Positions 51,872 through 59,447 of a stretch of DNA of 64,000 bases are shown here, piece after piece. The position numbers and the translations under genes are program-made. The stretch spans positions 62,001 through 126,000 of the forward strand of contig CAJTPM010000007.1 of NCBI GenBank assembly GCA_910578085.1. The letters are read 5' to 3'. The notes beneath the pieces are model-generated. The model ran no database searches and had not been told where the DNA came from. It worked only from the letters and a program-made list of their open reading frames with translations. The DNA comes from an uncultured Lachnospiraceae bacterium (GTDB lineage: Bacteria > Bacillota > Clostridia > Lachnospirales > Lachnospiraceae). The stretch's first letter is position 1. Each line of letters begins with the position of its first letter.

Positions 51872-51954
51872 TAGATAGAGACGTTTTCCCGAAAATACGC
51901 AGTTTCAGGGAAAAGATTTCAGAAACCAAACGAAGTTATATAGGAGGATTTAGA

Positions 51955-52230
51955 ATGAACAAAATGGAGTTAGTTGCAGCTGTTGCTGAGCAGGCTGAAA
52001 TTTCCAAAAAAGATGCAGAGAAGGCAGTGAAGGCTTTCACAGATGTAATTGCTGACGAGTTAAAGAAGGGTGGAAAAGTTCAGTTAGTAGGCTTCGGTAC
52101 TTTTGAAGTATCTGAGAGAGCTGCCAGAGAAGGCCGCAACCCTCAGAGTGGTAAGATGATGCAGATCCCTGCGTCTAAAGCACCTAAGTTCAAAGCTGGC
52201 AAGGCATTGAAGGACATGCTGAACGCATAA
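51955..52230 (+). CDS. hup: HU-type DNA-binding protein
   Basis: A 91-residue histone-like protein. MNKMELVAAVAEQAEISKKD is the first helix pair; VQLVGFGTFEVSERAAREGR and NPQSGKMMQIPASKAPKFKA form the beta arm with the conserved Pro. It bends and compacts DNA. GGAGG lies before ATG 51955. It is placed before rqcP as in many Clostridia and is ended by its own terminator. Confidence 0.97.
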   Translation: MNKMELVAAVAEQAEISKKDAEKAVKAFTDVIADELKKGGKVQLVGFGTFEVSERAAREGRNPQSGKMMQIPASKAPKFKAGKALKDMLNA

Positions 52231-52263
52231 ATGACAAAAGAGATGTGCGTGGACAGCGCACTG

Positions 52264-52294
52264 AAAAAGCCCGGGCAGCAGCTCGGGCTTTTTT
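52264..52294 (+). terminator. terminator after hup
   Basis: AAAAAGCCCG pairs with CGGGCTTTTT across a GGCAGCAGCT-type loop, followed by T and C. A strong, A/T-flanked GC stem. Confidence 0.92.
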
Positions 52295-52352
52295 CTGGCT
52301 TTCAGGTAAATAACGATCCGGGTATCAGGTGTATCCGGTAATGGGAGGGCTT

Positions 52353-52592
52353 ATGAGATTAGATAAATATTTAAAAGTATCACGGCTGATCAAAAGGCGT
52401 ACTGTGGCAAATGAAGCCTGCGATGCAGGCAGGGTACTGATCAATGAAAAACCGGCAAAAGCAGGGACGGCAGTGAAGGTTGGAGATATGATCACGATTC
52501 AGTTCGGCTCCAGGGAAGTTAAAGTAGAAGTGTTAGATGTATCGGAGGTGGTGCGCAAGGAGGAGGCAAAAGAAATGTACCGCTATCTGTGA
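52353..52592 (+). CDS. rqcP: S4-domain RNA-binding protein RqcP (YabO)
   Basis: A 79-residue S4 protein: MRLDKYLKVSRLIKRRTVAN, then EACDAGRVLINEKPAKAGTA and VKVGDMITIQFG. RqcP binds the 50S subunit with RqcH and helps add Ala tails to stalled peptides. ATG 52353 follows GGGAGGGC. It opens the yabO-yabP-yabQ-divIC run known from Bacillus. Confidence 0.92.
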   Translation: MRLDKYLKVSRLIKRRTVANEACDAGRVLINEKPAKAGTAVKVGDMITIQFGSREVKVEVLDVSEVVRKEEAKEMYRYL

Positions 52593-52670
52593 GTTCCGGG
52601 AAAAGATGTAAAATATTGGAATCAGATGGACGTCCCGTTCATATATTATGTTAGGAAGGGGAGGAACGGG

Positions 52671-52991
52671 ATGGAAGACTTGAGCAACTACAATGGTGGC
52701 AATCGCAGCCATGACAGGACACAACTGCGGACACATAAAATTACATTATCCGGCAGAAAAACCTGTACGATTACAGGCGTGAATGATGTGCTTTCTTTTG
52801 ATGTAAATGAAGTATTGCTGGAAACCGAGCAGGGGATGCTGATGATCAAAGGGGCACAACTGCACGTGAACAGGCTTTCTCTGGATAAGGGTGAAGTCGA
52901 CGTAGATGGCACTATAGATTCGTTGACGTATTCCGATGAAATGGGAGTAAAAGAAAAGACGGAATCCTTTTTTGCCAGGCTATTTCAATAG
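52671..52991 (+). CDS. yabP: sporulation protein YabP
   Basis: A 106-residue beta-rich protein with HKITLSGRKTCTITGVNDVL then SFDVNEVLLETEQGMLMIKG and VDGTIDSLTYSDE, the YabP/YqfC pattern. YabP is needed for the spore coat/cortex with YabQ. ATG 52671 follows GGGGAGGAACGGG. It lies between rqcP and yabQ. Confidence 0.93.
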   Translation: MEDLSNYNGGNRSHDRTQLRTHKITLSGRKTCTITGVNDVLSFDVNEVLLETEQGMLMIKGAQLHVNRLSLDKGEVDVDGTIDSLTYSDEMGVKEKTESFFARLFQ

Positions 52992-53009
52992 AGAAAAAGG
53001 AGAGCCATT

Positions 53010-53522
53010 ATGAGCGAACTGGTGACGACAGAGTTTATTCTGTTTCTGTATGCCGCTTACTTTGGTATTGAGATAGCTTTTGTCTATGATCTGCTGCGCA
53101 TTTTCAGAAGGATCGTGGGCCATAACAGACTTGCGATGGCTTTTGAGGATTTTCTGTACTGGCTCTGGGTAGGGGTGAAAGCCTTTCTGATGCTTTATGA
53201 ATACCATAATGGCAGTTTACGCTTTTATACGATACTGGGTGTATGTAGCGGGATTTTTGTGTATACGGTATCTGTGGGAGCACTGTTTGTGAAATATAGC
53301 GCAAAACTGTTGAATAAAACAAAGGAGGGGGCCTTCAGGGCGGCAGGGAAAGCCGGTAAAAAAGCGGAAAGTGTTCTGGAAAAACCAAAACGGGCAATAA
53401 GATCGAAGCTGTATGCTTTGAAAGCACTATGCGGCAAAAAATGCAGGTATTTATGGAGAATCTTAAAAAAGAAGTTGACGGTATTTTATAAAATGTTTAA
53501 AATAATATTATGTAAACATTGA
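53010..53522 (+). CDS. yabQ: spore cortex protein YabQ
   Basis: A 170-residue membrane protein with about four segments near the N-terminus (TEFILFLYAAYFGIEIAFVY, and FLYWLWVGVKAFLMLYEYHN) and a basic tail. YabQ acts in spore cortex formation in the outer forespore membrane. It follows yabP by 18 bases with AAAAAGGAGAG. The 60-residue Lys/Arg tail is longer than in Bacillus. Confidence 0.9.
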   Translation: MSELVTTEFILFLYAAYFGIEIAFVYDLLRIFRRIVGHNRLAMAFEDFLYWLWVGVKAFLMLYEYHNGSLRFYTILGVCSGIFVYTVSVGALFVKYSAKLLNKTKEGAFRAAGKAGKKAESVLEKPKRAIRSKLYALKALCGKKCRYLWRILKKKLTVFYKMFKIILCKH

Positions 53523-53536
53523 AGAGGAGAAAGGAT

Positions 53537-53848
53537 ATGGCGAGACGCAGAGTAGCATATCGAAAACAAAATCAGAATAAATTTGCCATGGTATTGGTTA
53601 CGCTGGTGCTGCTTATGCTGATCGTGGTTGTAAATATCAGAAAAAGTGAACTGAAAGAGAAGCAGGCGGCATATATTGCAAGGCAGGAAGAACTGCAAAG
53701 AAAGATAGAGGATGAAGAGGCAAGAGCGGAAGAAATTGAAGAGTATGAGAAATATACACAAACTCAGAAATATATTGAAGACATGGCAAAAGAGAAGTTA
53801 GGGCTTGTATATGAGGATGAGATCGTCTTTAAGACGGAAGGAGAATGA
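53537..53848 (+). CDS. divIC: septum formation initiator DivIC/FtsB-like
   Basis: A 103-residue bitopic protein: basic N-terminus, membrane segment MVLVTLVLLMLIVVVNI, coiled coil (EKQAAYIARQEELQRKIEDE) and the KYIEDMAKEKLGLVYEDEIV end typical of DivIC. It stabilises the divisome with FtsL and DivIB. ATG 53537 follows GAGGAGAAAGG. Confidence 0.9.
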   Translation: MARRRVAYRKQNQNKFAMVLVTLVLLMLIVVVNIRKSELKEKQAAYIARQEELQRKIEDEEARAEEIEEYEKYTQTQKYIEDMAKEKLGLVYEDEIVFKTEGE

Positions 53849-53925
53849 GCTGTCCGGAAACGGGCAGCTTTTTTTGTTTGGCAAAGCGGACTTTGTTTGC
53901 TATTATAAAGTTCCAGTGCGGTTAT

Positions 53926-53992
53926 TGTCGGAAAAAAATCCGGATTATGGGTGCGTTTTTGACAAACATCGCGCTTTCTGTCTGCCTATAAT
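53926..53992 (+). promoter_or_regulatory. possible Spo0A-controlled promoter of spoIIE
   Basis: TTGACA (53959-53964) and TATAAT (53987-53992) are 22 bases apart, too wide for an ordinary promoter but like the Spo0A-activated spoIIG/spoIIE promoters of B. subtilis. Sequences close to the 0A box (TGTCGAA) are TGTCGGA near 53926 and, on the other strand, TGTCAAA over the -35 box (53958-53964). Confidence 0.6.
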
Positions 53993-54035
53993 CATCACAC
54001 AGAAAATTCAGATTACAAAATCAGAAAAAGGAGTG

Positions 54036-55283
54036 ATGATGATGGAAGCAGCAGTATTACAGGATTATGAAAGGCGCAGACTGTTGGAATACGCAGATTC
54101 TTTCAGGGAACTGGCAGATTCGTTTCAAAATTTTGGCCTGGAGTCGGCGGCGGAAGAAGCGCTGTTATTAAAGAGAACGGAATTGCCGGAGGATGGGAAT
54201 CCTCAATTGGCAGAAGAAAAAATGATACCGACAGAAGAGGAGAGGCAGCTTATTCTATGGGAAAGACAACTTTCGGAACAGCGCGGTATATTTGCGGGCC
54301 AGCTGCAGGAGATGTCACGTATGCTCTCGGAAATTGCAAAGCAGGAGAGAAATGCGGAAAAGATCAGCGAGAAAAAATACAGGCAGCTTGCAAGAGAGAT
54401 GAAAGCGGAAGGCATTCTGGTAGGAGACCTTTTTTACATACGGGCAGCTGACGGGCACAGACAGTACAGTATACAGATGAGAACTGTGAAAACGATAAGT
54501 GTTTCTTCGGAGGATGTTGCGGGGCTTTTATCGGTACTTCTGGATACGCGTATTGTACCTCATAGAAACTGTGGTTATTTCCTATCCGGTGAATGGGAAT
54601 ACTATATGTTTCAGGAAGAACCCTGTTTTCATGTGCTGACTGGAACCGCGAAAGCGATCAAGCAGACGGAGAGTGTTTCGGGAGACTGTTTTGAGAGTTT
54701 TGAATATGGGGACGGGAAGGTGGCAATTTTGTTATCCGATGGAATGGGAGCCGGGGAAAGCGCTTTAAAATGCAGTGCGGCAGTAGTAGATCTGATGCAG
54801 CATTTTCTGGAAGCGGGGTTTTCCGTGGAAGCCGGTATGCGTCTGATCAACGGGGTTTTATTGACAGGCGGCGTGGGGCATTACACTTCTACCATGGATT
54901 GCTGTAATATCGACCTGTATCAGGGGACATGCCACTTTTATAAAGTTGGGGCGGCCCCATCTTACCTGAAACGGGAAAATCTGGTGGAGCAGATCTCATC
55001 AAGGAATCTTCCCTTAGGGCTGGTGGATAATCCGGAGAGTGAATCTGTGACAAGATTTCTGGAGGACGGAGATTATATTATACTGCTGTCGGACGGTGTG
55101 GCGGAAGCTATGAACCAGGGAATCGGAGAGGCGGCACTGCCGGAAGTGATCAGCCGTTTTCAGACAAAAAATCCCAGTGAACTGGCGGGGGACATTCTGA
55201 CTTATGTATTACATCAGTGTAAAGGGGAGGTGCGGGATGATATGACTGTTCTGGTTACCGGATTCTGGGAGACGACAAGATAG
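54036..55283 (+). CDS. spoIIE: SpoIIE-type PP2C phosphatase, apparently without membrane domain
   Basis: A protein of about 413-415 residues. The C-terminal half is a SpoIIE/PP2C phosphatase: VAILLSDGMGAGESALKCSA, GVGHYTSTMDCCNIDLYQGT, and DYIILLSDGVAEAMNQGIGE with VRDDMTVLVTGF holding metal-binding Asp residues. It dephosphorylates SpoIIAA and activates sigma-F in Bacillus. The N-terminal part is soluble and coiled (RRRLLEYADSFRELADSFQN); the usual ten membrane helices are absent, and only 190 bases separate it from divIC. Three ATGs at 54036-54042 follow AAAAAGGAG; 54042 has the best spacing. Confidence 0.88.
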   Translation: MMMEAAVLQDYERRRLLEYADSFRELADSFQNFGLESAAEEALLLKRTELPEDGNPQLAEEKMIPTEEERQLILWERQLSEQRGIFAGQLQEMSRMLSEIAKQERNAEKISEKKYRQLAREMKAEGILVGDLFYIRAADGHRQYSIQMRTVKTISVSSEDVAGLLSVLLDTRIVPHRNCGYFLSGEWEYYMFQEEPCFHVLTGTAKAIKQTESVSGDCFESFEYGDGKVAILLSDGMGAGESALKCSAAVVDLMQHFLEAGFSVEAGMRLINGVLLTGGVGHYTSTMDCCNIDLYQGTCHFYKVGAAPSYLKRENLVEQISSRNLPLGLVDNPESESVTRFLEDGDYIILLSDGVAEAMNQGIGEAALPEVISRFQTKNPSELAGDILTYVLHQCKGEVRDDMTVLVTGFWETTR

Positions 55284-55325
55284 GAAATACTTGCTTTTTG
55301 TGAGAGTTTACTATACAGTGAAAGA

Positions 55326-56816
55326 ATGAGTGTGAAAGAGAAAGTAAAGGGATTTATCAGAAAATGGGGATTACTGGAAGAAGGTGACAGGGTTCTTCTG
55401 GGGCTATCCGGCGGGGCGGACTCAGTCTGTCTGTTTTATCTGCTTTTGGAGCTTCGGGAAGAGTTAGGTCTTGCATTACGGGTGGTACATGTCCATCACG
55501 GTATCCGTACGGAGGCGGATCAGGATGTTTCTTATGTGAAAAAACTGTGTGAGAAAGAGGATGTTTTCTGTTACATGTTCCGGGAAGATGTTCCAGCCTG
55601 TGCTGAGAAGCAGGGGCTCAGTCTGGAAGAAGCCGGCAGGATTCTAAGGTATCAGGATTTTCAGGAGAGTCTTGGGAGATGGCAAAAAGAGGAATGTGAG
55701 ATTTTTAAGGAACAGTATGTATCTGGTGGACAGATCTGTTCGGCCCGATATAAGATTGCTACGGCTCATCATGAAAATGATCAGGCGGAAACCGTTTTGT
55801 TTCAGCTTTTCAGAGGATGTGGGCTGGCGGGGTTACGCGGTATTTTACCCAGGCGGGAAAACGTAATCAGACCATTATTATGTCTCTCCAGAGAAGAAAT
55901 TGAGGAATTCCTTCGGGAAAGAGGAATTTCCTGGTGTGAGGATGAGACGAATAAAGCGGAGGACTACAGCCGGAATAAAATCAGGTGCCGGATCATACCG
56001 TATGCGGAGAGGGAGATCTGTCGCGGCATAACAGGCCATATCGGAAAAACAGCGGAAATTCTGAGGGAAGTGGAAGAATATATCAGAAAGCAGGTAAGGG
56101 AGGCCTACCGGAAAACGGCATTGGAACAGGAAGGGATCGTTGTTTTCGATATCATATCTCTGCAGAAAGAAGATATTTTCCTGCAAAAACAGCTTCTTTT
56201 CTATGGATTGGAACGGATTCTGGCAGCGCGAAAAGATATCGGTGCGGTACACATGGAAGAGATTCTGGGATTGGTGGAAAAACAGGGAAACGGTGAGCTT
56301 TTTTTACCGCAGGGTGTGCGGATACGCAAGGTTTACCATAAGCTCCTGCTTTTTCGGGAGGGGGAAAAAGATACACTGTTGTCGAAAATTCTGTCCGAAA
56401 ACAGAAAATTTTTATGTGGCGGGCGGAAGCCTGAAATAAAGATGGAAAAGATTGATCTTTCCGAAAAAGAAGTGGTGAAGGCACGTTTTGGATTACAGAA
56501 ATTTTCAGAAATCATGGGGTGCATTCCTCAAAAGGAGTATACGAAATGGTTTGATTATGATAAAATAAAAATGCCGTTCTCCGTCAGACACAGAGAAATC
56601 GGGGATTATTTGACGATAGACGGGGAAATGAACCATAAGAGTTTCCGCCGCTATATGATAGAGAATAAAATTCCGGTTTCTGATCGGGACCGGATATGGC
56701 TTTTGGCGGATGGATCCCATGTGATATGGGTGCCGGGAGGACGTATAAGTACTTACTATAAAGTAACAGATCAGACAAAAACGATTTTGCAGATACAGAT
56801 CTGCGTGGAAGAGTGA
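55326..56816 (+). CDS. tilS: tRNA(Ile)-lysidine synthase
   Basis: A 496-residue ATP-PPase that makes lysidine at C34 of the AUA-reading tRNA-Ile. The PP-loop is LLGLSGGADSVCLFYLLLEL (Ser28-Ser33). HVHHGIRTEADQD and IATAHHENDQAETVLFQLFR follow, with CLSREEIEEFLRERGISWCE and the C-terminal MIENKIPVSDRDRIWLLADG. It is in the same place as in Bacillus (after spoIIE, before hpt). Confidence 0.96.
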   Translation: MSVKEKVKGFIRKWGLLEEGDRVLLGLSGGADSVCLFYLLLELREELGLALRVVHVHHGIRTEADQDVSYVKKLCEKEDVFCYMFREDVPACAEKQGLSLEEAGRILRYQDFQESLGRWQKEECEIFKEQYVSGGQICSARYKIATAHHENDQAETVLFQLFRGCGLAGLRGILPRRENVIRPLLCLSREEIEEFLRERGISWCEDETNKAEDYSRNKIRCRIIPYAEREICRGITGHIGKTAEILREVEEYIRKQVREAYRKTALEQEGIVVFDIISLQKEDIFLQKQLLFYGLERILAARKDIGAVHMEEILGLVEKQGNGELFLPQGVRIRKVYHKLLLFREGEKDTLLSKILSENRKFLCGGRKPEIKMEKIDLSEKEVVKARFGLQKFSEIMGCIPQKEYTKWFDYDKIKMPFSVRHREIGDYLTIDGEMNHKSFRRYMIENKIPVSDRDRIWLLADGSHVIWVPGGRISTYYKVTDQTKTILQIQICVEE

Positions 56817-56829
56817 CGGAGGAGAAAGC

Positions 56830-57354
56830 ATGGCGGAACATGTAAGAGTTTTACTCACAGAGGAGGATGTAGACAGACGAATCCAGGAGATAGGCGATCA
56901 GATCAGCAGGGACTATGAGGGCAGACAGGTGCATCTTATCTGTGTGCTGAAGGGAGGTTCTTTCTTTATGTGCGAACTGGCAAAGAGGATTACGGTGCCG
57001 GTATCTCTGGATTTTATGTCGGTATCCAGTTATGGAAGTGCAACTAAATCCAGCGGCGTGGTGAGGATCGTGAAGGATCTGGACGAGCCTTTGAAAGACA
57101 AGGATGTGCTTGTGGTGGAAGATATCGTTGATTCCGGCAGAACACTGAGTTATCTGCTGGAGATGTTAAAAGACAGAGGACCAAAGAGTGTTAGGTTATG
57201 TACACTGTTAGATAAACCGGAAAGAAGAGTAGTGGATGTGCACGTGGATTATACCTGTTTTCAGATTCCCGATGAATTTGTTGTGGGTTACGGACTGGAT
57301 TACGATCAGAGGTACAGGAATCTGCCCTATATTGGTGTAGTAGAATTTGACTGA
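56830..57354 (+). CDS. hpt: hypoxanthine phosphoribosyltransferase
   Basis: A 174-residue purine salvage enzyme making IMP and GMP. The PRPP motif is VLVVEDIVDSGRTLSYLLEM; LICVLKGGSFFMCELAKRI and DFMSVSSYGSATKSSGVVRI are the substrate loops. ATG 56830 follows ACGGAGGAG. It sits between tilS and ftsH, the conserved order. Confidence 0.97.
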   Translation: MAEHVRVLLTEEDVDRRIQEIGDQISRDYEGRQVHLICVLKGGSFFMCELAKRITVPVSLDFMSVSSYGSATKSSGVVRIVKDLDEPLKDKDVLVVEDIVDSGRTLSYLLEMLKDRGPKSVRLCTLLDKPERRVVDVHVDYTCFQIPDEFVVGYGLDYDQRYRNLPYIGVVEFD

Positions 57355-57375
57355 AATAAGAAGGAGTAAGTAATT

Positions 57376-59190
57376 TTGAATCAAAACAATAGACAAAACA
57401 GAGGATTGGTGGGATATTTAGCACTTCTGATCATAATGCTTGGTGCATTATCCCTCGTAAATTTTTATTCATCGAATAAATCCGGTAATACGGTTTACGA
57501 TATGGAGAAAGCGCTTTCTTCCGGACAGGTGGCGGTGGCCAGAATTACGCCGGATCAGGTGCCGCCTACGGGAGTCGTAGAACTGGTGCTTACAAGCGGT
57601 GAAGTTTTGAGTATCCAGGTTACGGACGTGGCAGAAGCCGAAAAAATGTTGAAAGAATATAATATTTACCCTGTAGTAAACAAGGCGCAGGGAGAAGGTA
57701 TTCTGACAAGCGTGGTACTGCCGATCGGTCTCAGTGTACTGGCAGTGATCGTAGTTATCTCCATTATGAACCGGGGAGGCGGCGGAGCCGGAAGGATGGC
57801 TAATTTCGGAAAGAGTCATGCGAGATTATCATTAGGAGGTGAGGGAATCACCTTTGACGGAGTTGCCGCATTGAAGGAGGAGAAGGAAGAACTGGAAGAG
57901 ATCGTACAGTTTCTGAAAAATCCAGGTAAATTTATAGAAGTGGGGGCAAGGATCCCCAAGGGTGTTCTACTGGAAGGACCGCCCGGAACTGGTAAAACTC
58001 TGCTTGCAAAGGCGATTGCAGGGGAGGCAGGTGTACCGTTTTTTTCTATTTCAGGTTCGGACTTTGTGGAGATGTATGTAGGCGTGGGTGCTTCCCGTGT
58101 GAGAGACCTCTTCAATGAGGCAAAGAAACATGAGCCCTGTATTGTATTTATTGATGAGATCGATGCGGTGGCCCGGCAGCGTGGCACCGGGATGGGCGGC
58201 AGCCATGATGAGAGAGAACAGACACTGAATCAGCTTTTGGTGGAAATGGACGGCTTTGGTATCAACGAGGGAGTCATTGTTATTGCGGCAACAAACCGTG
58301 TGGATATTCTGGATCCTGCGATCATGCGACCAGGCCGGTTTGACAGAAAGATCGTGGTAGGAAGGCCGGATGTGGGGGGCAGAAAGGAAATACTGTTGAC
58401 CCATTCAAGGAATAAACCCCTTGGCGATGATGTGAATTTAGAGTATATTGCCCAGACTACGGCGGGATTTACAGGTGCGGATCTGGAAAATCTGTTAAAT
58501 GAGGCGGCTATTTTAGCAGCTAAACAGGAAAGAAAATATATCTGTCAGGCCGATATCAATAAAGCATTTATTAAAGTTGGAATCGGTGCGGAGAAAAAGA
58601 GTAAGATTATTTCTGATAAAGAAAAAAGAATCACGGCATATCATGAAGCAGGACATGCGATTTTGTTCCATGTATTACCGGAAGTGGGGCCTGTTTATAC
58701 GGTTTCCATTATCCCTACCGGTATGGGGGCGGCGGGATATACGATGCCGCTGCCGGACAAAGACGATATGTTTCTGACAAGAGGACGGATGGAACAGGAT
58801 ATTATGGTATCTCTGGGGGGCCGTATTGCTGAGGAAATTATTTTTGACGATATTACGACCGGTGCTTCCTCTGACATCAGAAAAGCGACGAAAGAGGCCC
58901 GCATGATGGTGACAAGATATGGCATGTCGGAAAATATCGGTGTGATCTGTTATGACGACGACGATGATGAAGTGTTTATCGGCAGAGATCTGGCCCATGC
59001 GAAGAGTCACAGTGAGAGTGTGGCGGGGGAGATCGACAGAGAAGTGAAGGCAATTATTGATGACTGTTATAGACGGGCAAAAGATATTATTTTAGAGAAC
59101 GAAAATGTATTGCATAGCTGTGCGGCTCTTCTTTTGGAGAAGGAAAAGATTACCAGAAAAGAATTTGAAGACTTGTTTGTGCAAAGTTGA
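57376..59190 (+). CDS. ftsH: ATP-dependent zinc metalloprotease FtsH
   Basis: A 604-residue membrane AAA protease. Two membrane segments (about 12-30 and 112-131) flank a short outer domain. Walker A is GPPGTGKT (201-208), Walker B IVFIDEIDAVARQRGTG, the SRH is near RPGRFDRKIVVG, and the zinc site is AYHEAGHAIL (His423-His427). It degrades misfolded membrane proteins and regulators. TTG 57376 follows AGAAGGAG. The C-terminal end is short. Confidence 0.97.
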   Translation: MNQNNRQNRGLVGYLALLIIMLGALSLVNFYSSNKSGNTVYDMEKALSSGQVAVARITPDQVPPTGVVELVLTSGEVLSIQVTDVAEAEKMLKEYNIYPVVNKAQGEGILTSVVLPIGLSVLAVIVVISIMNRGGGGAGRMANFGKSHARLSLGGEGITFDGVAALKEEKEELEEIVQFLKNPGKFIEVGARIPKGVLLEGPPGTGKTLLAKAIAGEAGVPFFSISGSDFVEMYVGVGASRVRDLFNEAKKHEPCIVFIDEIDAVARQRGTGMGGSHDEREQTLNQLLVEMDGFGINEGVIVIAATNRVDILDPAIMRPGRFDRKIVVGRPDVGGRKEILLTHSRNKPLGDDVNLEYIAQTTAGFTGADLENLLNEAAILAAKQERKYICQADINKAFIKVGIGAEKKSKIISDKEKRITAYHEAGHAILFHVLPEVGPVYTVSIIPTGMGAAGYTMPLPDKDDMFLTRGRMEQDIMVSLGGRIAEEIIFDDITTGASSDIRKATKEARMMVTRYGMSENIGVICYDDDDDEVFIGRDLAHAKSHSESVAGEIDREVKAIIDDCYRRAKDIILENENVLHSCAALLLEKEKITRKEFEDLFVQS

Positions 59191-59237
59191 CAAAATTGAA
59201 CACCCATTTTTGTAATATTTGTGAAATCTAAGTCTTG

Positions 59238-59266
59238 TAGACAATGGGGTGGTATGCTATTATACT
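59238..59266 (+). promoter_or_regulatory. promoter of a short transcription unit
   Basis: TAGACA (59238-59243), 17 bases, TATACT (59261-59266). A transcript from about 59273 would end at the terminator at 59362. Confidence 0.5.
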
Positions 59267-59272
59267 ACTTGT

Positions 59273-59362
59273 AACCCCCCAATACATTATATAGTTTTTT
59301 GCTATACCCCATAAGAAAGAAATACCTTCTCTAAAAAGGACAGTCGAAAGGCTGTCCTTTTT
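59273..59362 (+). ncRNA. candidate small RNA, about 90 nt
   Basis: The stretch lies between a fair promoter and a strong terminator and has no coding frame of use. An inner stem TATAG/CTATA encloses a T-rich loop near 59290-59308. It may be a small RNA or just the trailer of ftsH. No known family is recognised. Confidence 0.35.
59333..59362 (+). terminator. strong terminator downstream of ftsH
   Basis: AAAAAGGACAGTC, loop GAAA, GGCTGTCCTTTTT: a 13-bp stem with a GNRA loop and T-tract. Confidence 0.95.
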
Positions 59363-59384
59363 ACTTCCATCTGAAAATTTTTAC

Positions 59385-59413
59385 TTGAAAGAGCAGAGCA
59401 AACATAATAAAAT
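59385..59413 (+). promoter_or_regulatory. promoter of GH13 gene
   Basis: TTGAAA (59385-59390), 17 bases, TAAAAT (59408-59413), 34 bases before the GH13 start. It separates this gene from the upstream short unit. Confidence 0.7.
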
Positions 59414-59447
59414 ATTACAATAAGAAGAGAGAGAGGCTGATTCGATT

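Noticed and set aside
53805..54035. Longer start for SpoIIE at 53805
   Set aside because: It would overlap the end of divIC and read through the promoter; there is no membrane segment in it and a strong ribosome site lies before 54036-54042.
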